A stretch of DNA of 45,613 nt, taken from NCBI GenBank assembly GCA_002294405.1, contig DBFP01000057.1, positions 1-45,613 on the forward strand, given 5' to 3'. The DNA comes from Anaerolineales bacterium UBA877. Its GTDB lineage: Bacteria > Chloroflexota > Anaerolineae > Anaerolineales > Villigracilaceae. The notes beneath the pieces are model-generated. The model saw only the letters and a list, made by a program, of their open reading frames with translations, was not told the DNA's origin and made no database searches. Shown in pieces: positions 34,975-42,948 of this stretch (the first letter of the stretch is position 1; every line of letters begins with the position of its first letter). Made by a program: the position numbers and the translations under genes.

Positions 34975-37794
34975 ATGAGCTCAGCCCCCATCCACAATCT
35001 TCGAACACAAGAAGTGTTTCAATCCTTGGAAACTTCCACCCAGGGTCTTTCCACTTCTGAAGCTGAATCGCGCCAGTCTTTATATGGTGAAAATGTTATT
35101 TCAGAACAGCCGCGCAAACCAAAATGGCAAAGGTTAATTATTCAAGCCAGGCACCCCTTCATCCTTCTCATGCTCCTTGCAATACTTATCAGCATCTGGC
35201 AAAAGGACTGGACCCTGGCATTGGTAATCTTCCTCCTGACAGTGGCGAGCAGTATATTTTCTTACTGGCGCGAACATCGAGCGGAACAAGCGATTGACAA
35301 GCTTCGGCACCTTCTTCCTGTTTATGCACATGTCTCTCGCAATAATTCTGAAGTGCATATTCCTGCAAAAGATATTGTTCCAGGGGACGTACTCATCCTT
35401 GCAGAGGGCGATAATATTGCAGCTGACGCCCGTGTCGTCGAGGAATATGGATTGAGGGTAAATAATGCATCCCTTACAGGTGAGTCTGTTGCTGCACGCA
35501 AAACATCAGAAGCTTCAATTCAATCGAATATTAGCGATTTGGAACGTCCAAATTTAATCTTTGCAGGTACTTCAGTAGCCTCCGGAACAGGCAAGGCAAT
35601 CGTTTATGCAACCGGCATGCTAACCCAGTTTGGGCGAATAGCTCACTTGACTCAGACTGTTCACGAAGAACCATCCAGGTTTCAAAAAGAATTGGAACGT
35701 TTGGGAATTATATTCACCTGGGTGGCAGTGATCATTGGCGGAATCGTTTTGGCAATCGCAAAGTACGAACCAAATATCAGCAACCTATATGACAATCCAC
35801 TTCTGCTTGCACTGGGAACGATTGTTGCACTAACTCCAGAGGGGCTGCCTGCAACCCTTACGCTATCCTTGGCAATGGCGGTACAAAGATTAGCCAGTCA
35901 CGGTGTTTTGGCAAAACGAATGAATATCGTTGAAACTCTGGGTAATGTTTCGGTGATTTGCACGGATAAAAGTGGAACTCTGACTCAAAACCAAATGACC
36001 GTTCGTGAAGTTTGGGTCGCTCAAAAAAGATTGCAGGTCACCGGTGTGGGGTACGAACCTAAAGGTCAATTTATTCCTTCCCTAATAAACAATGCCATTG
36101 AAAAGGATTTGGTTTCACTCCTCGAAGCAGCCATGTTGTGCAATAACGCCCGGATCAATCCACCTTCCCCGGAACATGCCACCTGGACAAGCTTGGGAGA
36201 TCAGACCGAAGCAGCGCTTAAAGTAGCTGCCCTGAAATATAATGTTAATGAAGAATTTCTCAGCAAACGGATCCCTCGGATCCACGAAATCCCGTTTGAT
36301 GCCCGGCGGAAACGGATGACCACAATTCACCGTGACAATGACCGGGAAATTGCATATTCAAAAGGCGCTCCACGTGAGATTTTACAACTATGCTCACATT
36401 ACCAAATTAATGGGGATATTCATCCGTTAGATGAACAGGTGCGTACCGATATCCTGTCAACCAATGATGATTATTCTCGTCGAGCATTGAGGGTGCTGGC
36501 GTTCGCTTCCCGGGAATTACCCTCCCGGTATGGTGCATATACAGCTGAAACAATCGAAAAAGGACTCACATTTCTCGGTCTTATGGCAATGATGGATCCG
36601 CCCCGTCCTGAGGTGGAACAAGCAATAAACACCTGTCGTCGGGCGGGTATTCGCATCGTTATGATAACCGGCGATTATGGTCTTACGGCTGAATCGATGG
36701 CACGCCGGGTTGGCATGATCACCTCGCCAAATCCGTTGATACTGACCGGAGCAGAACTTGATTCAATGAGTAATTTGGATTTGCAGCAATTATTAACCAA
36801 GGAAATAATCTTTGCCCGCATGGCGCCTGATCACAAGCTTCGCCTCGTTTCAGCATATCAAGATCGGGGGGATGTAGTAGCAGTGACCGGAGACGGTGTC
36901 AATGATGTACCAGCTTTACGGAAGGCCGACGTGGGAATTGCGATGGGTATTATTGGAACAGACGTTGCCAAAGAATCGGCAGATATTATTTTGACGAATG
37001 ATAATTTCGCCTCGATTGTCGATGCGATCCAGGAAGGCCGGGCAATATATGACAATATTCGCAAGTTCATTACTTACATCTTTGCGAGCAATATTCCGGA
37101 AGTCTTGCCATTCCTGTTAACGGGGGCGATTGGCATTCCTCCCGCACTGACTGTCCGGCAGATTTTGGCAGTGGACATGGGCACCGATATACTTCCCGCC
37201 CTTGCATTGGGTAGTGAAAAACCAGAACCTGGAATAATGGATTACCCACCTCGCCCGGCTTCTCAGCTACTATTCGACCGAAGCTTGCTCACGCGCTCTT
37301 TCCTCTGGTTGGGATTAATCGAAGCTGCTTTGTGCTATCTTGGTTTTGTATCCACTTATCTATTCTCTGGTAATGTCAGTCTTCTAAACCTGCCTTTCCT
37401 TGGTGCCTTCAACTGGCCTCATCTTTTTGATATTACAGGGGATGTTAATGTTGTTGCCAGTACTGTTTTTCTTGCGGGAATGGTAACGGTACAAATAGGG
37501 AATGCTTTTGCCTGCCGAACCTCCACAGCACACATCACCCAGATGGGTTGGGGGAGTAACTTTACCCTCTTGCAGGGAACGGCATTATCGCTGGTTCTTA
37601 TTGCCGGGTTGATCTATATCCCCCCTTTGGCAAGGGCATTTGACAACCAGGTATTCCCAGCCTTTTTTTGGCCGGTGCTTTTGCTATACGCTTTGATTTT
37701 ATATATAATGGAGTGGTTCCGAAAAGGATTGATTCGAAGGACTGAACATAAAATCAAATCTGATCTTCCAATTCAATTAATAAGGAGGAAATGA
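34975..37794 (+). CDS. P-type cation-transporting ATPase (P2-type, Na,K-ATPase-like ion site)
   Basis: 939 residues from ATG 34975. The actuator motif is TGES (168-171). The phosphorylation site is DKSGTLTQN with Asp331; Ser333 replaces the nearly invariant Thr of DKTGT. The hinge is TGDGVND (638-644). Ion-site residues follow the IIC (Na,K-ATPase) pattern: Glu289 in TPEGLP, Ser705/Asn706/Glu709 in ASNIPEV, and Asp734/Asp738 in VDMGTD. Ten membrane segments are expected. It is followed 3 bases later by two TrkA-type genes in one operon, pointing to K+ or Na+ handling rather than Ca2+. The ribosome site is poor; a TTG at 34954 is the other possible start. Confidence 0.9.
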   Translation: MSSAPIHNLRTQEVFQSLETSTQGLSTSEAESRQSLYGENVISEQPRKPKWQRLIIQARHPFILLMLLAILISIWQKDWTLALVIFLLTVASSIFSYWREHRAEQAIDKLRHLLPVYAHVSRNNSEVHIPAKDIVPGDVLILAEGDNIAADARVVEEYGLRVNNASLTGESVAARKTSEASIQSNISDLERPNLIFAGTSVASGTGKAIVYATGMLTQFGRIAHLTQTVHEEPSRFQKELERLGIIFTWVAVIIGGIVLAIAKYEPNISNLYDNPLLLALGTIVALTPEGLPATLTLSLAMAVQRLASHGVLAKRMNIVETLGNVSVICTDKSGTLTQNQMTVREVWVAQKRLQVTGVGYEPKGQFIPSLINNAIEKDLVSLLEAAMLCNNARINPPSPEHATWTSLGDQTEAALKVAALKYNVNEEFLSKRIPRIHEIPFDARRKRMTTIHRDNDREIAYSKGAPREILQLCSHYQINGDIHPLDEQVRTDILSTNDDYSRRALRVLAFASRELPSRYGAYTAETIEKGLTFLGLMAMMDPPRPEVEQAINTCRRAGIRIVMITGDYGLTAESMARRVGMITSPNPLILTGAELDSMSNLDLQQLLTKEIIFARMAPDHKLRLVSAYQDRGDVVAVTGDGVNDVPALRKADVGIAMGIIGTDVAKESADIILTNDNFASIVDAIQEGRAIYDNIRKFITYIFASNIPEVLPFLLTGAIGIPPALTVRQILAVDMGTDILPALALGSEKPEPGIMDYPPRPASQLLFDRSLLTRSFLWLGLIEAALCYLGFVSTYLFSGNVSLLNLPFLGAFNWPHLFDITGDVNVVASTVFLAGMVTVQIGNAFACRTSTAHITQMGWGSNFTLLQGTALSLVLIAGLIYIPPLARAFDNQVFPAFFWPVLLLYALILYIMEWFRKGLIRRTEHKIKSDLPIQLIRRK

Positions 37795-37797
37795 TTT

Positions 37798-38454
37798 ATG
37801 AAAGTCATTGTCATGGGCTGTGGTCGCATTGGCTCCCAAGTGAGTCGCTTGCTCTCCGAGCAAGGTCACGAGGTCACTGTGATCGATCACGATTCGAACG
37901 CAGACGGTAGATTGGGACCAAATTTCAAAGGAACCATCATAAAAGGTGTTGGTTTTGACCGGAACATACTTTTACAGGCAGGGATCCAGAATGTGGATGC
38001 CTTCGTTGCTGCAAGCCAGTCTGATAACGCCAATATCGTTGCCGCACGAACAGCACGCAACATATTTCATGTCCCGCGCGTTGTGGCGCGATTGTATGAT
38101 CCGCGTCGGGCGGAAATATATCAACGCCTTGGGTTAACCACAATTTCTTCAACCAATTGGGGGGCTGAACGAATATTTCAAGTTTTAACCCATGTAAACA
38201 TCGATGTATGGAATACCTTTGGGAGCGGTGAAATTGCACTTGTTCATGTAGAATTACCCTCACCATTGTCTGGGCGGAATGTCATGCAGTTAAATGTTCC
38301 CGGGGAAACGATGGTTGTTTCGATCACGCGGGATGACCATGCTTTTATCCCTGCTCAAGGCACGGAATTCCGTGAGGGAGATTTGGTTCACCTCGTCGTA
38401 CTTTCTTCGGCTATGAATCGCCTGGAGGCGTTACTGGGAATGGAAGAGAGGTAA
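37798..38454 (+). CDS. TrkA-type K+ channel/transporter regulatory protein (KTN-RCK), first copy
   Basis: 218 residues. N-terminal NAD-binding KTN domain with MGCGRIGSQVSRLL and VIDHD at the ribose-binding acidic residue, then a TrkA_C domain (about 135-215). Such proteins bind NAD(H) or ATP and c-di-nucleotides and gate a membrane K+ partner. AAGGAGG precedes the ATG, and the P-type ATPase stop is 3 bases upstream. No TrkH/KtrB membrane subunit is in the window. Confidence 0.9.
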   Translation: MKVIVMGCGRIGSQVSRLLSEQGHEVTVIDHDSNADGRLGPNFKGTIIKGVGFDRNILLQAGIQNVDAFVAASQSDNANIVAARTARNIFHVPRVVARLYDPRRAEIYQRLGLTTISSTNWGAERIFQVLTHVNIDVWNTFGSGEIALVHVELPSPLSGRNVMQLNVPGETMVVSITRDDHAFIPAQGTEFREGDLVHLVVLSSAMNRLEALLGMEER

Positions 38455-38456
38455 AT

Positions 38457-39152
38457 ATGTTTGTCATAATTGTCGGCGGCGGAAACATCGGTTCACACCT
38501 GGCAAAAATGCTATTGGACGGAGGACATGCTGTTAAGGTGATCGAAGAGCGCCCTGCATTGCTGGAAAAGTTGCCCAAAGAGCTTCCAGAAAATGTTATT
38601 ATCGCCGGTGATGGCAGCTCCCCCTTAACCCTGGAATTCGCAGGAATCCAAAAAGCCAATGTTCTTGCCGCAGTGACCGGATCCGACGAAACCAACCTGG
38701 TAGTTACATCGCTCGCCAGGTTTGAGTTTAACGTCCCCCGTGTCATTGCGCGGGTTAATAACCCTAAAAATGCCTGGCTTTTTACCCAGGAAATGGGTGT
38801 TGATGTGGCTCTTAACCAGGCTGATATTTTGGCCAGGTTGGTGGCAGAAGAAATGTCCCTCGGCGATATGATGACGCTCCTAAAATTGCGCAAAGGTGAA
38901 TTTTCCTTGATCGAAGAAAAAGTTCACCCACTTTCTCCCAGTTCAAATAAAAGCGTGCGTGAAATAAATCTCCCAACCGATTCTGTCATCGTTGCATTAA
39001 TCCGAAAAAACCAATTGCTCATCCCACATGGTGATACAATCTTACAACCGGCTGATGAGGTATTGGCTCTTGTTCATGCCTCCCAACTTAAGCAATTTGC
39101 TGCTTTGCTTGGACCCATAGAACCAGTTCTGCGCGAAGAAAAACCAAAGTGA
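38457..39152 (+). CDS. TrkA-type K+ regulatory protein (KTN-RCK), second copy
   Basis: 231 residues. The same fold as its neighbour but clearly diverged: IVGGGNIGSHLAKMLLDG, then VIEERPALLEKLPKE and a TrkA_C domain near 140-225. It starts 2 bases after the first copy ends. The pair could form a hetero-octameric ring. It ends the ATPase-TrkA operon. Confidence 0.9.
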   Translation: MFVIIVGGGNIGSHLAKMLLDGGHAVKVIEERPALLEKLPKELPENVIIAGDGSSPLTLEFAGIQKANVLAAVTGSDETNLVVTSLARFEFNVPRVIARVNNPKNAWLFTQEMGVDVALNQADILARLVAEEMSLGDMMTLLKLRKGEFSLIEEKVHPLSPSSNKSVREINLPTDSVIVALIRKNQLLIPHGDTILQPADEVLALVHASQLKQFAALLGPIEPVLREEKPK

Positions 39153-39270
39153 TTGTGATGATTATAATAAAAACTACATATAAATTAATATTGCATAATT
39201 AATCTAATGCATTGGTTATGCGCAAGAGATAAAAAATTAAAATATTACCGAACCTACTCAATTTCCCTTT

Positions 39271-39307
39271 CAACCTGGTTTCAAAAAGGAACCAGGTTGT
39301 TGTATAT
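39271..39307 (+). terminator. Probable terminator of the ATPase-TrkA operon
   Basis: CAACCTGGTT (39271-39280) and AACCAGGTTG (39290-39299) form a perfect 10-bp stem, extended by two inner pairs. TTGTATATT follows, a poor U-tract. The AT-rich stretch 39153-39270 before it shows nothing else convincing. Confidence 0.6.
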
Positions 39308-39356
39308 TAACCACTCCGGCTCCCAACATCTATTTGTCTGACCAATCCCCCACATC

Positions 39357-39376
39357 GACTCTAGAATGGGTATAAT
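39357..39376 (+). promoter_or_regulatory. -10 box with GACTC site upstream of the Mo-hydroxylase/methylase operon
   Basis: TATAAT (39371-39376) lies 29 bases before the ATG at 39406. A GACTC (39357-39361), the GANTC target expected of the CcrM-like methylase encoded two genes downstream, lies in the spacer just upstream of the -10. No standard -35 was found. Confidence 0.45.
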
Positions 39377-39405
39377 AATAAGTTGGATTAGTTGGTGCAA
39401 AATCG

Positions 39406-40167
39406 ATGATTACTTCCTATCAAAGACCTAAATCCCTCAAACAAGCCATGAAAATTTTGGCTGTTCAAGATTCCCGACCACTTGGTGGGGGCACCTTTTT
39501 ATCCCATCTACGGGAAGAAACCTTCTCTGTCGTAGATTTGCAATCACTTGGATTAAATAAACTCACGGTAAAGGGAAATAGTCTTGAAGTTGGAGCGACT
39601 TGTTCGTTGCAAACAATGATCGAAAGTCCGGTAACCCCAGATGCCTTGGTGACTGCTCTACGATTGGAAGCTCCGCTTAACATACGGAACATGGCAACAG
39701 TTGCAGGTTCCCTGGTGACGTGTGATGGTCGTTCACCCATGTCGGCTGTCTTTTTGGCGCTGGACGCAAAAATTTATATTCTGGATACCAGGAATGTAAT
39801 TCAGGAAACCCTGCTTTCTGATTTTATTTTATCACCTCGAGAATTTCTTCATGGACAACTCATTCTAATAATTGAAATTCCTGTAAATGTCAAAATTGCC
39901 TTTGAATATGTAGCGCGCACACCAATGGATAAGCCTATTGTTTCTACCACCATTGCCCAGTGGCCTTCTGGACGAACGCGGGTTGTAATTGGTGGCTGGG
40001 GGAATACCCCCACTCTTGCCATGGATGGCAATGATGCCTCTGGAATAGCCTTCGCCATCGAAAACGCGGCACGCGATGCGAATGACGAATGGGCAAGCGC
40101 AAATTATCGGAGTAGTATATCCGTAATTCTTGCGACCAGATGCCTTGCCCAATTGGCTGAAAAATGA
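39406..40167 (+). CDS. FAD-binding subunit of molybdenum hydroxylase (XdhB/YgfM-like)
   Basis: 253 residues. Passes electrons from the Fe-S clusters of a xanthine-dehydrogenase-type enzyme to an acceptor. FAD-binding loops are RPLGGGTFLS and IRNMATVAGSLVTCDGRSPM, an altered form of the usual GGN/TLGGN motifs (SLVTCDGRSP in the second loop). The CO-dehydrogenase-flavoprotein C-terminal domain is short, as in YgfM. Its stop overlaps the methylase start by 4 bases. The matching Mo subunit is encoded 2.8 kb downstream in the same direction. Confidence 0.88.
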   Translation: MITSYQRPKSLKQAMKILAVQDSRPLGGGTFLSHLREETFSVVDLQSLGLNKLTVKGNSLEVGATCSLQTMIESPVTPDALVTALRLEAPLNIRNMATVAGSLVTCDGRSPMSAVFLALDAKIYILDTRNVIQETLLSDFILSPREFLHGQLILIIEIPVNVKIAFEYVARTPMDKPIVSTTIAQWPSGRTRVVIGGWGNTPTLAMDGNDASGIAFAIENAARDANDEWASANYRSSISVILATRCLAQLAEK

Positions 40168-41273
40168 AAAATCTTCCTCTCGACACCATCCTCCATGGCA
40201 GTTGTCTCGAGGTATTAAGCCAACTCCCGGAAAAATCAATAGATATGGTTTTTGCGGATCCACCATACAACCTCCAGCTCTCCCGGGAACTTAGGCGCCC
40301 CAACCACACTCGCGTTTCTGGAGTAAATGATGATTGGGATAAATTCACAAGTTTTGAAGAGTATGACAATTTCACCTCCTGTTGGCTCTCTTCCTGCCGT
40401 CGAATATTGAAGGATGAAGGAACTTTGTGGGTGATTGGGACCTATCACAATATTTTTCGCGTTGGAGCGATTTTGCAGGATCTCGGATATTGGATACTAA
40501 ACGATGTTGTATGGCTAAAGACCAATCCAATGCCTAATTTCCGCGGGGTCCGGTTCACAAATGCTCACGAAACCTTGATTTGGGCCCAGAAAATTAAAGG
40601 AAAGAAGTACACCTTTAATCATAACGCCATGAAATCGCTTAATGGTGATCTTCAAATGCGATCAGACTGGTCCATCCCCCTCTGCACTGGCAGGGAACGA
40701 CTTCGCTCCGATGGTTCTAAAGCTCACTCGACTCAGAAACCAGAAAGTCTTCTTTACCGAATAATTCTTTCATCTTCCAATTATGGAGACGTGGTGCTGG
40801 ATCCCTTTTTTGGATCAGGAACTACCGGTGCTGTGGCTAGAAAATTGGGTCGGCACTTCATCGGTATTGAACTTGAAGAATCCTATATTAAGGTTGCAAG
40901 TGATCGAATTGCAGCCGTGGAACCGGCAAACACACCTTCCCTGACCCTGCAAGAACCTCGCCAGCGAATACGTATCCCTTTTGGTACTCTCTTGGAAACC
41001 GGCTTGCTCCAGCCAGGACAAAAACTATTTCCGGCAAATAATAAATCGTTGTCTGCAACGGTTCTTTCAAATGGAAAACTGCAAATGGGTAATTTACTCG
41101 GTACTATCCACTCGCTGGCTAAAACCCTCTCCGAGGATAAACCTATCAATGGTTGGGGGTTTTGGCTATACGCTGTTGATGAAAATAAATATCCCATTGA
41201 CAATTTGAGGCAAATCCTTCAAACCGAAAAGGAATCCCATTTTGAAACAAACCCGAATCAATCGAAAGATTAA
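40164..41273 (+). CDS. ccrM: CcrM-like DNA adenine-N6 methyltransferase with C-terminal RAMA domain
   Basis: 369 residues, beta-class order: catalytic ADPPYNLQL (DPPY at 32-35) first and the SAM-binding LDPFFGSGTTG (212-222) later. Between them lie VIGTYHNIFRVGAILQDLGY, NPMPNFRGVRFTNAHETLIW and QMRSDW, very close to the GANTC methylase CcrM as I recall it. Residues about 268-355 match the RAMA domain that CcrM needs for DNA recognition. No restriction endonuclease is adjacent, so it is probably a solitary regulatory methylase. It starts inside the stop of the FAD-subunit gene, and its own end overlaps the next gene by 32 bases, so all three are coupled. GANTC specificity is inference from similarity. 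Confidence 0.92.
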   Translation: MKNLPLDTILHGSCLEVLSQLPEKSIDMVFADPPYNLQLSRELRRPNHTRVSGVNDDWDKFTSFEEYDNFTSCWLSSCRRILKDEGTLWVIGTYHNIFRVGAILQDLGYWILNDVVWLKTNPMPNFRGVRFTNAHETLIWAQKIKGKKYTFNHNAMKSLNGDLQMRSDWSIPLCTGRERLRSDGSKAHSTQKPESLLYRIILSSSNYGDVVLDPFFGSGTTGAVARKLGRHFIGIELEESYIKVASDRIAAVEPANTPSLTLQEPRQRIRIPFGTLLETGLLQPGQKLFPANNKSLSATVLSNGKLQMGNLLGTIHSLAKTLSEDKPINGWGFWLYAVDENKYPIDNLRQILQTEKESHFETNPNQSKD

Positions 41274-42894
41274 CTGGTTCGCTTTCGGGCTTATCGGCCT
41301 GGTATTGATCGCGGTTGGCGCATACTTCTGGGTCGCTGACCTGATGGATTCAGCCCAGGCTTACAGGTCTCCCATCGCTAAATCTGCACCAGTGCCGGGA
41401 CAGATGTTGGGGGTCCCAATCACCCGTCGAATGGTGATTGTATTAATCGACGCCTTGCGTTTCGATACTTCTGCTAATTCAACCGTTATGCCATTCCTGA
41501 ACGAATTGCGGGATAAAGGCGCCTCGGCAATCATTCACAGCCGCCCCCCTTCATTTTCCGCTCCTGGATGGACAACTCTTTTAACTGGCGCATGGCCAGA
41601 CATTAACGATAGTCAACCTTTTAACCCACCAGACGAATCCAGTGCCCGCCCCTTTTCCCAGGATGACATTTTTTCAGCAGCTCATCGCAGCCATCTTAAA
41701 ACCGCTGTTTCAGGATATTCATGGTTTCAGGGGATGCTCTCCAACAGCAAACTGGAAACAGGATTTTTTACTCCAGGCGAGGATAATAATGCGGATATCA
41801 AAGTGGTATCTGCTGCTTTACCATGGTTGAGCGAAGATTACCGATTAATCCTTATTCACCTGGACCAGGTGGATTTCGCCGGGCACCACGAAGGTGGTCC
41901 CCGCAGCCCCAACTGGGATGCAGCCGCGACGCGTGCCGACGATATGTTGAGACAAATTTCATCCAGGCTGGATCTTTCGCAGGATACGCTTTTAGTGGTT
42001 TCTGACCACGGTCAAATAGATCGCGGCGGTCATGGAGGACCAGAACCGATAACTCTTATCGAACCATTTGTCCTGGCGGGAGCCGGGGTCATTCCTGGCA
42101 ATTATGGCGATGTTGACATGGTGGATATTGCCCCAACTATTTCCGCTCTTCTTGGGACCACCATTCCCGCCAGTAACCAGGGTAATGTCTTGGTAAAAAT
42201 TCTCACCCTTTCTGCCGATCAAAATGCGTCAGTTCAGGCAGCACTAAATGCCCAACAGAATCAGTTATTTTCACTCTATACCAAGGCGATTGGGGTAAAA
42301 GCCAATATCGGAATTGGTGAAAGTGTGCTTGCCACACAGACCGCAATGGATCTAGCTCGTCAGACCCGTTTGGGAAACGAAAGAATTTGGCGGAATGTGC
42401 TGGCAACATTTCTGGCGGTTCTTCCAGGTTATATACTTTTCCAACGCAAGGAAAGAAAAGCGCTTTGGTTATTGAGTGGTGCGCTTATATATATACTACT
42501 TTTCAATTTACGTTATGCAGTAATTGATGGTCGCACATATTCGCTCGCATCGGTTGAAAGCGCTACCTGGTTGATCATATACAGTTCAACAACTGCAGCA
42601 GTAGCAGCATTCCTTGGTTGGTTTTTTCCCATGCTGGGGCTGCATGCATTCAAAAGCGGTGCTCGAAAAGCGGCGGATACAGCGCTTGGATATGTGTGGA
42701 TTACAATTTATCTCCTTGCAATTCCCATTCTAATAAATTTTGCAATCAACGGTCTGTTGGTTACCTGGACACTTCCCGAGTTCTATTCTTTGTTCATTGG
42801 TTTGCTCTCCCTTATTCAGGTTCTAATTGTCGCTGCGCTTGGAATTGTTTTGGTTGGGATTTCAGCTGGAGTTGGATGGCTTTATAAAAGGTAG
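41242..42894 (+). CDS. Alkaline-phosphatase-superfamily membrane enzyme (phosphodiesterase/phosphotransferase-like)
   Basis: 550 residues. The N-terminal membrane helix is at about 12-31. The catalytic domain has metal and nucleophile residues of the type I phosphodiesterase/PIG-O group: Asp70 in VLIDALRFD, Thr111 in APGWTTLLTG, Asp208 and His215 in HLDQVDFAGHH, Asp255-His256 in VSDHG and His264. About five further membrane segments fill residues 390-550. It probably cleaves or transfers a phospho-group (for example phosphoethanolamine) outside the membrane. The start is TTG with AAGGA eight bases upstream, inside the methylase gene. No functional link to its operon neighbours is obvious. Confidence 0.82.
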   Translation: MKQTRINRKINWFAFGLIGLVLIAVGAYFWVADLMDSAQAYRSPIAKSAPVPGQMLGVPITRRMVIVLIDALRFDTSANSTVMPFLNELRDKGASAIIHSRPPSFSAPGWTTLLTGAWPDINDSQPFNPPDESSARPFSQDDIFSAAHRSHLKTAVSGYSWFQGMLSNSKLETGFFTPGEDNNADIKVVSAALPWLSEDYRLILIHLDQVDFAGHHEGGPRSPNWDAAATRADDMLRQISSRLDLSQDTLLVVSDHGQIDRGGHGGPEPITLIEPFVLAGAGVIPGNYGDVDMVDIAPTISALLGTTIPASNQGNVLVKILTLSADQNASVQAALNAQQNQLFSLYTKAIGVKANIGIGESVLATQTAMDLARQTRLGNERIWRNVLATFLAVLPGYILFQRKERKALWLLSGALIYILLFNLRYAVIDGRTYSLASVESATWLIIYSSTTAAVAAFLGWFFPMLGLHAFKSGARKAADTALGYVWITIYLLAIPILINFAINGLLVTWTLPEFYSLFIGLLSLIQVLIVAALGIVLVGISAGVGWLYKR

Positions 42895-42948
42895 ACTTGT
42901 CCCCGACAGTTCCTACAATAATACTCATATCTGGTTCGGAAAACCCTC

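Noticed and set aside
39160..39235. dif- or origin-like AT-rich sequence with TTGCATAA and TTATGCGCAA
   Set aside because: The arms match only with a 2-base insertion and the centre is far too long; no DnaA-box cluster was seen.
40164..41273. Calling the methylase part of a restriction-modification system
   Set aside because: No endonuclease-like gene on either side; the sequence matches solitary CcrM with its RAMA domain.
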